Shown here one piece after another: positions 8,015-16,092 of a DNA stretch of 40,771 bases. Made by a program: the position numbers and the translations under genes. The stretch is from the NCBI GenBank assembly GCA_022564695.1, contig JADFKX010000001.1, positions 1 to 40,771 on the forward strand, written 5' to 3'. Position 1 is the first letter of the stretch. Every line of letters starts with the position of its first letter. The notes under the pieces were generated by a model. That model was not told the origin of the DNA. It did no database searches and worked only from the letters and a program-made list of their open reading frames with translations. This DNA is from Chloroflexota bacterium. GTDB taxonomy: Bacteria > Chloroflexota > Dehalococcoidia > SM23-28-2 > RBG-16-64-32.

Positions 8015-9147
8015 CGGTCCACCTCGCAGAGGACGATGTCGATGGAGCCCAGGGTGATGATCGTGTCGGCGACGTAGCTGCCGATGCTCATCGCCCTAAG
8101 CGCCGAAAGGTTGGAGAAGGCGGGGGAGCGGATCTTCAGCCGGTAAGGCTTGTCGCCGCCCTTAGATATCAGGTAGATGCCGTACTCCCCCCGGGGCGTC
8201 TCGTTGCGCATGTACACTTCGCCCTCAGGCAGGCGCAGCGTTCGCTTCAGCCCCTCGGCCATGATCGGCCCTTCCGGCATCCCCTCCAGCGCCTGCTCTA
8301 CGATGCGGACCGACTGGCGCATCTCCTCCAGGCGGACCAGGTAACGGTCGTAAACGTCGCCCCGTGTGCCCGTTGGGATGTCGAACTCAAACCGGTCGTA
8401 GATGCAATAGGGCTCGGCGCGGCGCAGGTCGTGCGCCAAGCCCGTGGCCCGCAGCATCGGCCCCGTCATGCCCCAGTTGATGGCGTCTTCCGGCGTCACC
8501 GGACCGAGACCACGACAACGGGCGATGATCACCTCGTTGTCCGTCATCAAGCCGTCTATATCTCCGATACCCTTGCGTACAGCGCCCAGGATCTCACGGC
8601 AGCGCTCGCGGAAGTCATTCGGCACATCCCAGGCCACACCGCCGGCGCGGAAGTAGGCGTACATCATCCGCTCCCCGGTGACCTCCTCAAACAGGTCCTG
8701 GATAATTTCCCGATCGCGGAACGTATACATGAAGGCCGTACCGAATACGCCGATGTCCGTGCCGAAGGCGCCCATAAACATGTAGTGGCTGGCGATGCGG
8801 TTCAGCTCCGCCAGGATGACGCGGATGTAATTGGCTCGCTCCGGCGGTTCGATGCCGGCCAGCTTCTCCAGGGCCAGCACGTAGCAGAGCTCGGTGTTGA
8901 ACTGGGCCAGGTAATCGGTGCGGTCCTGGTAGCCGATAGCCTGGCGGTAGTCGCAGTTCTCGGACAGCTTCTCAGCGCCGCGGTGCATGTAGCCGATGAT
9001 CGGGTCCACGTCCACCACCTGCTCGCCATCGACGGTGAGCACCATCCGGAACACGCCGTGGGTAGCGGGGTGCTGCGGCCCCACGTTGACGTTGATGTCT
9101 ATCGTCTCCAGGTCTTTCCCCGGCGTGACGCGGTACTCCGTAGTCAT
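8011..9147 (-). CDS. nuoD: NADH-quinone oxidoreductase subunit D (49 kDa homologue)
   Basis: The 378-residue protein is the hydrogenase-large-subunit-like part of the peripheral arm that forms the quinone-binding site with NuoB. Motifs: INVGPQHPATHGVFRM-like start (residues 20-34) with the quinone-site histidine, IGYMHRGAEKLSE, RTDYLAQFNTEL with the site tyrosine, and the ending SIDIVLCEVDR, which is the family's invariant C-terminus (D in place of a metal ligand, as expected for a non-hydrogenase). It stands as a separate gene, not a nuoCD fusion, 9 bases after nuoC. Confidence 0.97.
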   Translation of the reverse strand: MTTEYRVTPGKDLETIDINVNVGPQHPATHGVFRMVLTVDGEQVVDVDPIIGYMHRGAEKLSENCDYRQAIGYQDRTDYLAQFNTELCYVLALEKLAGIEPPERANYIRVILAELNRIASHYMFMGAFGTDIGVFGTAFMYTFRDREIIQDLFEEVTGERMMYAYFRAGGVAWDVPNDFRERCREILGAVRKGIGDIDGLMTDNEVIIARCRGLGPVTPEDAINWGMTGPMLRATGLAHDLRRAEPYCIYDRFEFDIPTGTRGDVYDRYLVRLEEMRQSVRIVEQALEGMPEGPIMAEGLKRTLRLPEGEVYMRNETPRGEYGIYLISKGGDKPYRLKIRSPAFSNLSALRAMSIGSYVADTIITLGSIDIVLCEVDR

Positions 9148-9156
9148 GGCTGCCGC

Positions 9157-10074
9157 CTACCCGCCCTTCTCCTCGGCTGCGAGCGCCTTGAGCGCTTCCG
9201 CCACCGCCTGCCGCTCCTCGTCCTGCGAAGCGCCGCGGGCGCGCGCCTCGTCACGAGTCTTCTTTATGAGGGCGGCCTTCTTCTGGGCCAGCACTATCTT
9301 GGCGGCACGGTCGTCGGCGGGCTTTGCCGGCGCTTCCGCAGGCTTAGGCTCCGCCTTGGCCGCTTCCTCCTCCTCAAACGCCTTGAGAGCGGCCCTAACC
9401 GCCGCCTTCTCCTCGTCCCCGGACAGCCCTCTGCCCCTGGCCTCCTCGCGCGCCTTCTTGATGACCACCGCCTTGTTCTGGGCCAGCGCTATCTTGCGTG
9501 CCCTTTCGTCCATGGGCACGCCGGCTTCCGCCGCCGCCTGCGTCACCGCCTCCTCGGCGGCCTTCAGATAGTCCTCCTGCCACTCCTCGATCTCGGCTAG
9601 AGGATGAGTCTTACGCATGATGAAGTAGCCCAGCCCCTCCTCCGTCAGCAGGGGACGCAGGTCGGGGTGGCCGTCGAACACGAACCCGAACAGCTCGGCC
9701 GCCTCGCGCTCGTGCCAGTTGGCCGTCTGCCACAGGTGGCTGACCGTGGGCATGTGAGCATCGTCGAACGGGCAGCGCACCTTGATCGCCACCGCATGGC
9801 CCAGGCTGTACGAGTAGAGGTGATAGACCACCTCAAGATCGTCAAGGTGGTCAACGCCCGATAGGCTGCGCATGAAGTCGAACGCCAGGCGCTCGTCCTC
9901 CTTTGCGGTCTGCATCACCCTGAGCAGGTCTTCGCGACGAACGGTAATGGCGACATCGAGTGCGGCCTGCTCCGCAATCATCTGGATGCCCGGCAGGGCC
10001 TCACGGAACAGGTCGGCCACAGAGCCCGGGGGCGGCTCAGCGGTGGACGTCTCCTGGCTGCGCTCCTGGGTCAC
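9157..10074 (-). CDS. nuoC: NADH-quinone oxidoreductase subunit C with an internally repeated C-terminal extension
   Basis: Residues about 20-165 are the NuoC (30 kDa) domain, with the diagnostic ANWHEREAAELFGFVFDGHP and DLRPLLT segments. NuoC alone is usually 150-220 residues; this protein has 305. The extra C-terminus (about 171-305) contains two copies of a 49-residue block, 189-237 and 254-302, identical at 31 of 49 positions by my alignment, joined by a Pro/Ala/Lys/Glu linker. Each copy has KIxLAQxKA, IKKxRxEARxRG, an S-x-DEE turn and an AxxALKA helix, so it looks like paired charged helices. I recognise no family for it. The gene sits 2 bases after nuoB and 9 before nuoD, so the tail belongs to an expressed complex I gene. 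Function of the tail is unknown; a role near the missing NADH module is conjecture. Confidence 0.93.
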   Translation of the reverse strand: MTQERSQETSTAEPPPGSVADLFREALPGIQMIAEQAALDVAITVRREDLLRVMQTAKEDERLAFDFMRSLSGVDHLDDLEVVYHLYSYSLGHAVAIKVRCPFDDAHMPTVSHLWQTANWHEREAAELFGFVFDGHPDLRPLLTEEGLGYFIMRKTHPLAEIEEWQEDYLKAAEEAVTQAAAEAGVPMDERARKIALAQNKAVVIKKAREEARGRGLSGDEEKAAVRAALKAFEEEEAAKAEPKPAEAPAKPADDRAAKIVLAQKKAALIKKTRDEARARGASQDEERQAVAEALKALAAEEKGG

Positions 10075-10076
10075 GC

Positions 10077-10691
10077 TCAGCGCCCGATCTTCCCCCGCTC
10101 CTCCATGATCTTCTTCTGGAGGGCCAGGAAAGCGTCCATCAGCGCCTCAGGCCTAGGCGGACAGCCGGGAACGTAGACGTCCACCGGAACGATCTTGTCC
10201 ACCCCCTGGAGCACGCGGTCGTAGCGGGTGTAGGGTCCGCCGTTAGTGGCGCAGGCGCCCATGGAGATCACCCACTTGGGGTAGGGCATCTGCTCGTACA
10301 GCAGCTTGACCGCCGGCGCCATCTTCTTGGTCACCGTACCGGAGACGATCATCACGTCCGATTGCCTGGGCGATGGAAAAGGGATGATGCCGAAGCGGTC
10401 TAGGTCATGCCGGGCCATGAAGGTGGATATCATCTCGATGGCGCAGCAGGCGAGGCCGAACGTCATCGGCCACAGGGACGACTTTCGCCCCCAGGCGATA
10501 ATCCAGTCCGCGGGGAACTGGAGTATCCCCGGCAGTAGCTGGCGGTACAGCGCTTGCCCCTGGCCCGGGTGGAACTCCGTTGGCGTCAGCTTCTTGATCT
10601 CCCGCCGAATATCGGGGGAGACGGCATCGCTGATCGCCTGCTGGGGGTCGTCCTGTATCTCGTGGATCTCTATGAGCGTCTTGTCAGCCAT
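10077..10691 (-). CDS. nuoB: NADH-quinone oxidoreductase subunit B (cluster N2)
   Basis: The 204-residue subunit holds the terminal 4Fe-4S cluster N2 that reduces quinone. Ligands are visible as Cys82-Cys83 (LACCAIEM), Cys147 (GACATNGG) and Cys177 (VPGCPPRPEAL). The first 40 or so residues are a hydrophilic extension before the HPGQGQALYRQLLPG segment. The loop RFGIIPFPSPRQSDVMIV is a variant of the common RFGxxxRxSPRQADVMIV. The gene lies 9 bases after nuoA and 2 before nuoC. Confidence 0.97.
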   Translation of the reverse strand: MADKTLIEIHEIQDDPQQAISDAVSPDIRREIKKLTPTEFHPGQGQALYRQLLPGILQFPADWIIAWGRKSSLWPMTFGLACCAIEMISTFMARHDLDRFGIIPFPSPRQSDVMIVSGTVTKKMAPAVKLLYEQMPYPKWVISMGACATNGGPYTRYDRVLQGVDKIVPVDVYVPGCPPRPEALMDAFLALQKKIMEERGKIGR

Positions 10692-10700
10692 GTTAGCCTC

Positions 10701-11069
10701 CTACCTCCAGCTCAACACACCCTTTTTCCAGGCGTAGAGAAGCCCGAATCCGAGTATCAGCATGAAAAACAGCATCTCGTAGAAGGCGGCCTTACCGATG
10801 TCCAGGAATACGACCGCCCAGGGGAACAGGAACACCGCCTCAATATCGAAGATCAGGAACAGGATCGCGAACAGGTAGTAACGGAAGTGAACCTGGGTAC
10901 GGCTGCGGCCGATGGGCAGCATGCCGCATTCGTAGGTCAGGCTCTTGGCGCGGCTGGCCTGGCGGGGGGCGAGGATGTAGTTGCCCATGAGCGCCCCGCC
11001 GACCAGGAGGATGCCCAGAATCGCGGCGATGAGAACGGCTATGTAGTCGGCGAAGAGGTCCTGAATCAT
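10701..11069 (-). CDS. nuoA: NADH-quinone oxidoreductase subunit A
   Basis: The 122-residue protein has three membrane helices. The diagnostic CGMLPIG segment (residues 48-54, in the helix 1-2 loop that contacts the quinone tunnel) and RYYLFAILFLIFDIEAVFLFPWA follow in order. It is the first gene of the nuo operon. The ATG at 11069 has no clear Shine-Dalgarno sequence, but the promoter at 11126-11154 puts the transcript start about 50 bases upstream, which fits this start. Confidence 0.96.
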   Translation of the reverse strand: MIQDLFADYIAVLIAAILGILLVGGALMGNYILAPRQASRAKSLTYECGMLPIGRSRTQVHFRYYLFAILFLIFDIEAVFLFPWAVVFLDIGKAAFYEMLFFMLILGFGLLYAWKKGVLSWR

Positions 11070-11125
11070 CGCTGGGGATCGCGACAGAGAGGGAAGCTAG
11101 CCATTTGTTCCATTTGCCACAAGCG

Positions 11126-11154
11126 ATGCTAGCACGGGCTCCAGCTACTGTCAA
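11126..11154 (-). promoter_or_regulatory. sigma-70-type promoter of the nuo operon
   Basis: Read on the minus strand: TTGACA (11149-11154), a 17-base spacer, TAGCAT (11126-11131). The -35 box is perfect and the -10 box matches 4 of 6 consensus bases. It lies about 57 bases before nuoA and downstream of valS, so the nuo genes have their own start in addition to any read-through from valS. Confidence 0.75.
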
Positions 11155-11215
11155 TTTAGGAAGCTGTCGCTTGGTTAATGCTTATCGAACCCCGCTCGTG
11201 GTTAGCCTATCGAAC

Positions 11216-11238
11216 CATCCTGCGACAAGCTCAGGATG
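11216..11238. repeat. palindromic intergenic element after valS (CATCCTG...CAGGATG)
   Basis: A 7-base perfect inverted repeat with a 9-base loop, 17 bases past the valS stop. The surrounding text (CCTG, CGACAAGCTCAGGATGAGC) resembles a widespread bacterial intergenic palindrome of the type CCTTCGACAAGCTCAGGATGA. It could fold in the valS transcript tail, but no T-run follows on the minus strand, so it is not a standard terminator. Confidence 0.5.
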
Positions 11239-11254
11239 AGCGGAGCCCGCATCG

Positions 11255-13927
11255 TCACTCCAGCTCCGCCAGCCTCTGACGCAGCCCCTCCAACCGCGCC
11301 CTCGCCGCCGCCAGCTTCTCCTCCTCATTGGCCACCACAGCCGCCGGCGCCTTCTCTCGGAACGCCGCGTTCGCCAGCTTGCCTTCCAGCCGCTTCACCT
11401 CCGCCTCCGCCTCCGCCAACTGCTTGGACATGCGAGCCCGCTCCGCTTCCACGTCGATGAGCCCGGCCAGCGGCAGGATGACCTGGGCCTGCGCCAGGAC
11501 GGCTGAGGCCACTCCGCTCCTGGGCGCCTCTCCCGCGTCCCCGATCAGGTGCAGAGGCCTCACACGCGCCAGCGACTCCAATATCTGCCTCGCCGCCTCC
11601 AGGTCCGGCCTCGGCCCGTCGGCGGCCACGTACGCCTCAACGTAGCGCGAAGCGTCCACCCGCCTTTCGGCGCGGATGTTGCGGATCGCCTTCACCACCT
11701 CCATCACAACCTGCGCCTTCGCCTCAGCCTCGTGGTTCACCCAGACCCGCTCGGCCTTCGGCCAGGAGGCGACGATGAGCGCTTCCTCGTCCGCCCAGCC
11801 AATGCGCTCCCGTAGGTTCTGCCACAGCGCCTCCGTGACAAACGGCATGAACGGATGCAGCAGCCGCAGGCAAGTGTCCAATACGTAGGCGAGAACCGGT
11901 AGGGGCGAGCGGTCGCCGGCCTTGAGGCGAACCTTCGCCATCTCGATGTACCAGTCCGCGTACTCACTCCAGAGGAACTCGTGCAGCCGGTGTCCCGCCT
12001 CGCCGAGCTGGAAGCGGTTGAGGAGCCGGTCCACCTCCGTGACGAGGCGCTGCAGCCGTGACATGACCCAGAGGTCCTCGTTGGGCATCCCGGCCCGCCG
12101 CTTCCGGTCTGGCGCCTGGAGCTGCTCGTCGCCGATGCTCTGGATCACGAAGCGGGAGACGTTCCATATCTTGTTGGCGAAGTTGCGCCCGCCCTCCAGC
12201 CGCTCGTCGGACAGGCGAAAGTCGTTGCCGGGGGCGCCGCCGGTGGCCAGCACGAACCGCAGGGCGTCGCAGCCGTACTTGTCGATCGCCTCAATCGGGT
12301 CCACCACATTACCCAGACTCTTACTCATCTTGCGGCCCTCTTGGTCGCGGATGAGCCCGTGCAGGTAGACGTGGCGGAACGGAACCTCTCCCGTGTTGTA
12401 GAGGCCCGTCATAATCATGCGGGCAACCCAGAAGAAGAGGATATCGTAGCCTGTCTCCAGCACCGATGTAGGGTAGAAGTAGCGCAGCTCATCCGTCTCT
12501 TTAGGCCAGCCCAACGTCGAGTGCGGCCACAGCGCCGACGAAAACCAGGTGTCCAGGACGTCGGCGTCCTGCTCCAGCTTGCCGGAGCCGCACTTCTCGC
12601 AGGCGCTGGGGTCGTCTACGGCCACGGTAAGCTCGCCGCAGTCACCGCAGTACCAGACCGGGATGCGATGCCCCCACCAGAGCTGCCGCGAGATGCACCA
12701 GTCGCGGATATTCTCCATCCAGTTCATGTACACCCGCGCGAAGCGGCGGGGGATGATCTCGATTCGTCCGTCCTTCACCGCCTCGATGGCGGGCCCGGCC
12801 AGCGGCTCCATGCGCACGAACCACTGCTCGCTGACAACCGGCTCCACAACGGTGTCGCAGCGGTCGCAGCGGCCAATCGAGTGCTGATGCTGCTCCGTCT
12901 TCTCCAGAAGCCCCAGCCGCTCCAGGTCAGCGACAATGACGTCCCGACACTGGAACCTGTCCATCCCCTTGTAGGGCCCGGCCTCCTCGTTCATCGTCCC
13001 GTCCGGGCCCACGGCGACGATGGCGGGCAGGCCGTGCCGCTCCCCGATCTCGAGGTCGACGATGTCGTGACCGGGGGTGATCTTGAGCGCGCCGGTCCCG
13101 AACTTCGGGTCCACCGCGTCGTCGGCGATGATCGGAATCTGCCGCTCGATAATGGGAAGCAGCGCCTTGCGGCCGACGATCTTCTGCCAGCGCTCCGCCT
13201 TGGGGCTCACCGCCACCGCCACATCGGCCACGATCGTCTCCGGCCGCGTGGTAGCGATGACAATATACTCGTCCGTCAGGTTGCCGGAGTCGTCCAGCAG
13301 AGGATAGCGGACGTACCAGAGCTTGGCGGACTGCTCCCTGTGCTCCACCTCCAGATCGGACAGCGCCGTCTGGCAGCGGGGGCACCAGTTGATCATGCGC
13401 TCGCCGCGGTATATGAGGCCGTCCCGATACAGCTTCAGGAAAGTGGTGCGCACCGCCAGTTGCGGCCCCTCATCCATCGTGAACACCTCTCGCTCCCAGT
13501 CACAGGAAACGCCCAGACGCATGTGCTGGCGGCTGATCACGCTGCGGTATTTAGCCACCCACTGCCACACGCGCTCCACGAACTGCTCGCGGCCGAGATC
13601 GTGGCGGCTCACGCCTTCCTTGGCCAGCTCCCGCTCCACCACGTTCTGAGTGGCGATGCCGGCGTGATCGACGCCCGGGAGCCAGAGGGTGGAATCGCCT
13701 CGCATGCGATGCCAGCGGATAAGGGCGTCCTCCACGGTAGCCGTTAAAGCGTGCCCTAGGTGCAGCTCCCCAGTCACGTTGGGCGGCGGCATGATAATGC
13801 AGAACGGCTGCTTATCGGGCTCTATCCTGGACGCGAAGTAACCCCCGTCCAGCCAGAACTGGTACAGGCGGCCCTCCACCTTGGAGGGATCATACGCTTT
13901 GGGGATCTCTTCACCGTCCCTAGCCAC
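11255..13927 (-). CDS. valS: valine--tRNA ligase
   Basis: The 890-residue class Ia synthetase charges tRNA-Val. HIGH-type motif HLGH in PPPNVTGELHLGHALT and KMSKS in EGRKMSKSLGN are both intact. Cysteine pairs WCPRC, CDRC and YCGDC...CEKC indicate zinc-binding knobs, and the last 65 residues form the family's coiled-coil tRNA arm. I place the start at GTG 13927 because AGGAGG (minus strand, 9-base spacing) precedes it; a TTG seven codons upstream would put that ribosome site inside the gene. Translation then begins VARDGEEIPKAYDP, as in homologues. A strong hairpin lies just upstream. It follows the transporter genes on the same strand. Confidence 0.97.
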   Translation of the reverse strand: MARDGEEIPKAYDPSKVEGRLYQFWLDGGYFASRIEPDKQPFCIIMPPPNVTGELHLGHALTATVEDALIRWHRMRGDSTLWLPGVDHAGIATQNVVERELAKEGVSRHDLGREQFVERVWQWVAKYRSVISRQHMRLGVSCDWEREVFTMDEGPQLAVRTTFLKLYRDGLIYRGERMINWCPRCQTALSDLEVEHREQSAKLWYVRYPLLDDSGNLTDEYIVIATTRPETIVADVAVAVSPKAERWQKIVGRKALLPIIERQIPIIADDAVDPKFGTGALKITPGHDIVDLEIGERHGLPAIVAVGPDGTMNEEAGPYKGMDRFQCRDVIVADLERLGLLEKTEQHQHSIGRCDRCDTVVEPVVSEQWFVRMEPLAGPAIEAVKDGRIEIIPRRFARVYMNWMENIRDWCISRQLWWGHRIPVWYCGDCGELTVAVDDPSACEKCGSGKLEQDADVLDTWFSSALWPHSTLGWPKETDELRYFYPTSVLETGYDILFFWVARMIMTGLYNTGEVPFRHVYLHGLIRDQEGRKMSKSLGNVVDPIEAIDKYGCDALRFVLATGGAPGNDFRLSDERLEGGRNFANKIWNVSRFVIQSIGDEQLQAPDRKRRAGMPNEDLWVMSRLQRLVTEVDRLLNRFQLGEAGHRLHEFLWSEYADWYIEMAKVRLKAGDRSPLPVLAYVLDTCLRLLHPFMPFVTEALWQNLRERIGWADEEALIVASWPKAERVWVNHEAEAKAQVVMEVVKAIRNIRAERRVDASRYVEAYVAADGPRPDLEAARQILESLARVRPLHLIGDAGEAPRSGVASAVLAQAQVILPLAGLIDVEAERARMSKQLAEAEAEVKRLEGKLANAAFREKAPAAVVANEEEKLAAARARLEGLRQRLAELE

Positions 13928-13946
13928 CCAACTACGCCTCCTACGC

Positions 13947-13973
13947 AAGGAATCCGCCGGAGGCGGATTCCTT
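13947..13973 (-). repeat. perfect 12-bp hairpin between oppC-like gene and valS
   Basis: Arms of 12 bases (AAGGAATCCGCC and its exact complement) surround a 3-base loop. It ends about 7 bases upstream of the AGGAGG that serves valS. No T-run follows on the minus strand, so it is not a textbook terminator. Its core TCCGCCTCCGGCGGAT nearly equals the palindrome at 206-224. It may act as a transcript-end stabiliser for the transporter genes or influence valS translation; no T-box motif was found. Confidence 0.7.
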
Positions 13974-14061
13974 CAGGGCGCATTCTACCGCCGCCCGCTA
14001 GGAGCGGTCAACGAAGGGGCTCTGGCGCCGGCTGCGCGAACCTGGCAGGGAGATCGTCTGA

Positions 14062-15057
14062 TTAGCGGGAGCCGCGCAAGCGCGGGTCCAGTATGTCACG
14101 CAGGGCGTCGCCAAGCATGTTGAAGCCGTACACCGCAACGAAGATAGCCAGCCCGGGGATCAGCATCAGGTATTCGTGGCCTACGCCGTAGTGGCGGCCC
14201 TCGTCCGCCAGCATGCGGCCCCAGGTGGGGAACGGGGCCTGGATGCCGAAGCCCAGGAAGCTGATAGTCGCCTCCGCCAGGACGGCGATGCCCAGGTTCA
14301 GCGTCGCCAGGATGATGACCACGGGCAGGATGTTGGGGAGCACGTACCGCAGCATGATGCGCGTGTCCGTCGCCCCCAGAGCCCGCGCCGCCTCTATGTA
14401 GACGTTCTCCCTGATGGACAGCACGGCGCCGCGGATGACTCGCGAGCCGTAGCCCGCGAAGATGATGCCCAGAGAGAAGATCACCACAGTGCTGCGGAAG
14501 AACGTATACCAGATCCAGTCGCCGTCCCTGGGTTGCAGCCCCACGTCCGGCCCGCGGCCGATGCCCAGGAAGCCGGTGCCGCCGGTGCCCAGGACGGCAA
14601 CGAACGTCAGGAGAAGAAAGATCGCCGGCAGCGCCACCCATACATCCACCACCCGCTGCGCGACCATGTCCACCCAGCCGCCCAAATAGCCGCTCACACC
14701 CCCGATAACCAGGGAGATGACGGCGGCCAGGATGACCGTCCCCAACCCCACCAGGACTGTGACCTGGGTACCAAGGACTACGCGGCTGAAGAAGTCCCGC
14801 CCCAGGTGGTCCGTCCCGAACCAGTAGGTGCTGTTGGGGTCGGTCAACGAGTCGGCAAAGTGCGGCTCGTCATAGGGGAAGCGGACGATCCAGGGGGCGA
14901 ACACGGCGACGACTACGGTCAGTATCAGGATCAACGCCCCGAACGCGCCCAGGGGCTTGCGCCGGATAAAGGTACCGATAGCCGCCAGCAACTGCCACCA
15001 TAGGGGCGACGGCGCCCCTTCCAGCGGGATGGCGAGAACTTCTTCACGCGTTGCCAT
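14062..15057 (-). CDS. ABC transporter permease, peptide/nickel type (OppC/DppC family)
   Basis: The 331-residue inner-membrane permease has the OppC N-terminal region (RRKPLGAFGALIL, then FGTDHLGRDFFSRV) and the BPD_transp_1 core. The EAA loop that contacts the ATPase is visible as YIEAARALGATDTRIMLRYVLPN, with the conserved G. The ending GDALRDILDPRLRG is diagnostic for this family. It starts 12 bases after the partner permease. A 40-residue periplasmic stretch between helices 3 and 4 (around GTGGTGFLGIGRGPDVG) is somewhat longer than usual. No ATPase gene follows; valS does. Substrate cannot be deduced. Confidence 0.92.
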   Translation of the reverse strand: MATREEVLAIPLEGAPSPLWWQLLAAIGTFIRRKPLGAFGALILILTVVVAVFAPWIVRFPYDEPHFADSLTDPNSTYWFGTDHLGRDFFSRVVLGTQVTVLVGLGTVILAAVISLVIGGVSGYLGGWVDMVAQRVVDVWVALPAIFLLLTFVAVLGTGGTGFLGIGRGPDVGLQPRDGDWIWYTFFRSTVVIFSLGIIFAGYGSRVIRGAVLSIRENVYIEAARALGATDTRIMLRYVLPNILPVVIILATLNLGIAVLAEATISFLGFGIQAPFPTWGRMLADEGRHYGVGHEYLMLIPGLAIFVAVYGFNMLGDALRDILDPRLRGSR

Positions 15058-15069
15058 GGCTAGACCAAT

Positions 15070-16050
15070 CTAAGCGTAGCGGATCCGCGGGTCCAGGAAC
15101 GAGTAGGCGATATCCACCACGAAGTTCGTCACGACGATCAGGGAGGCGATGAGCAGGTTAATCGCCAGCACCGCCAGATACTCTCGCTGGAAGAGCCCAT
15201 CAAGCAGCATCCGCCCAACGCCCGGCAGTCCGAAGATGCTCTCCAGAACAACGGAGCCGCTGATAAGAATGGGAATCTGCACACCAATGAGGCTGAGCAC
15301 CGGAATGAAGGCGTTCTTGACGGCATGCCGCATTATCACCGTTCGCTCGCGGAGGCCCTTGGACCAGGCCGTCCTGATGTAGTCCTGGCGAAGCACCTCC
15401 AGCATCTGCCCGCGGGTGAGCCGCATCACGCCTCCCGCCAGAGCGAAGGCCAGTATGGTCGCCGGCGCCCACATCTGCTTCAAGTTGCCACCTAAGTTCT
15501 CCCACGGATCCTGGTAGATTAACGGCGGTAACAGCCAGTCCGCCCACCGCCCCACCAGCACGAAGAACATTACGCCCAGCCAGAAACCGGGCACGGCCAG
15601 CATGAAGATCGCCAAGCTGCGGAAAACATAATCGATCGGCGTGTCCTGCCGGATGGCGGATAGGACACCGATCGGTATAGCGATGATGAGCGATAGCACC
15701 AGCGCCATCCCTGCCAGCTGCAGGGTGACCGGCGCCCTCACCTCTAGCTCATGACCCACCGGCTTGCCGCCGCGGAAATAATCGCCGAAGTCGCCCCGGA
15801 CGACGCCGCCCATCCACTCCCACCACTGGGGTAAGAACCCAAGTTCACTTAGGCCGAACAGCTCTTTGTCCAACCCCAGGTCTGCCTCTATCTTCTCTTT
15901 GGTCAGGTTGGCGTTGAACCCGCCCGATTCGGCGAGAATGATGTCAGCCGAGTTCCCCGGCAGCAGCTGGAGCAGGCCGCTGATGAGCAGGCTCACGCCC
16001 AGTATCGTGGGTACGATGAGCAGCGCCCGCCGAAAGATATACTGACGCAT
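15070..16050 (-). CDS. ABC transporter permease, peptide/nickel type (OppB/DppB family)
   Basis: The 326-residue permease begins MRQYIFRRALLIVPTILGVSLL, typical of OppB/DppB, and carries the EAA-like loop DYIRTAWSKGLRERTVIMRHAVKNAFIPVL. The end SFLDPRIRYA is the family signature. A periplasmic segment (about 45-95, including LDKELFGLSELGFLPQWWEWMGG) precedes the membrane core. It lies 42 bases after the binding-protein gene and 12 before the second permease, so the three form one transcription unit. Confidence 0.93.
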   Translation of the reverse strand: MRQYIFRRALLIVPTILGVSLLISGLLQLLPGNSADIILAESGGFNANLTKEKIEADLGLDKELFGLSELGFLPQWWEWMGGVVRGDFGDYFRGGKPVGHELEVRAPVTLQLAGMALVLSLIIAIPIGVLSAIRQDTPIDYVFRSLAIFMLAVPGFWLGVMFFVLVGRWADWLLPPLIYQDPWENLGGNLKQMWAPATILAFALAGGVMRLTRGQMLEVLRQDYIRTAWSKGLRERTVIMRHAVKNAFIPVLSLIGVQIPILISGSVVLESIFGLPGVGRMLLDGLFQREYLAVLAINLLIASLIVVTNFVVDIAYSFLDPRIRYA

Positions 16051-16092
16051 AGAAGGAGCCCTAAGCCACCTCCCCTCCTCCCGGTTTGCTCC

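Noticed and set aside
8431..9600. Plus-strand frame opposite nuoD/nuoC
   Set aside because: Antisense shadow; the minus-strand genes carry clear family motifs.
11175..11215. tRNA-like T-arm words (GGTTCGATA twice) on the minus strand
   Set aside because: No acceptor or anticodon stem can be built around them; only a short direct repeat.
12341..13747. Long plus-strand frame opposite valS (468 codons)
   Set aside because: Antisense shadow of a high-GC gene; composition unlike a protein and valS is unequivocal.
13928..14061. T-box leader for valS
   Set aside because: A GGGTGG-like run occurs near the start codon, but the conserved T-box sequence, specifier loop and terminator pair are missing.
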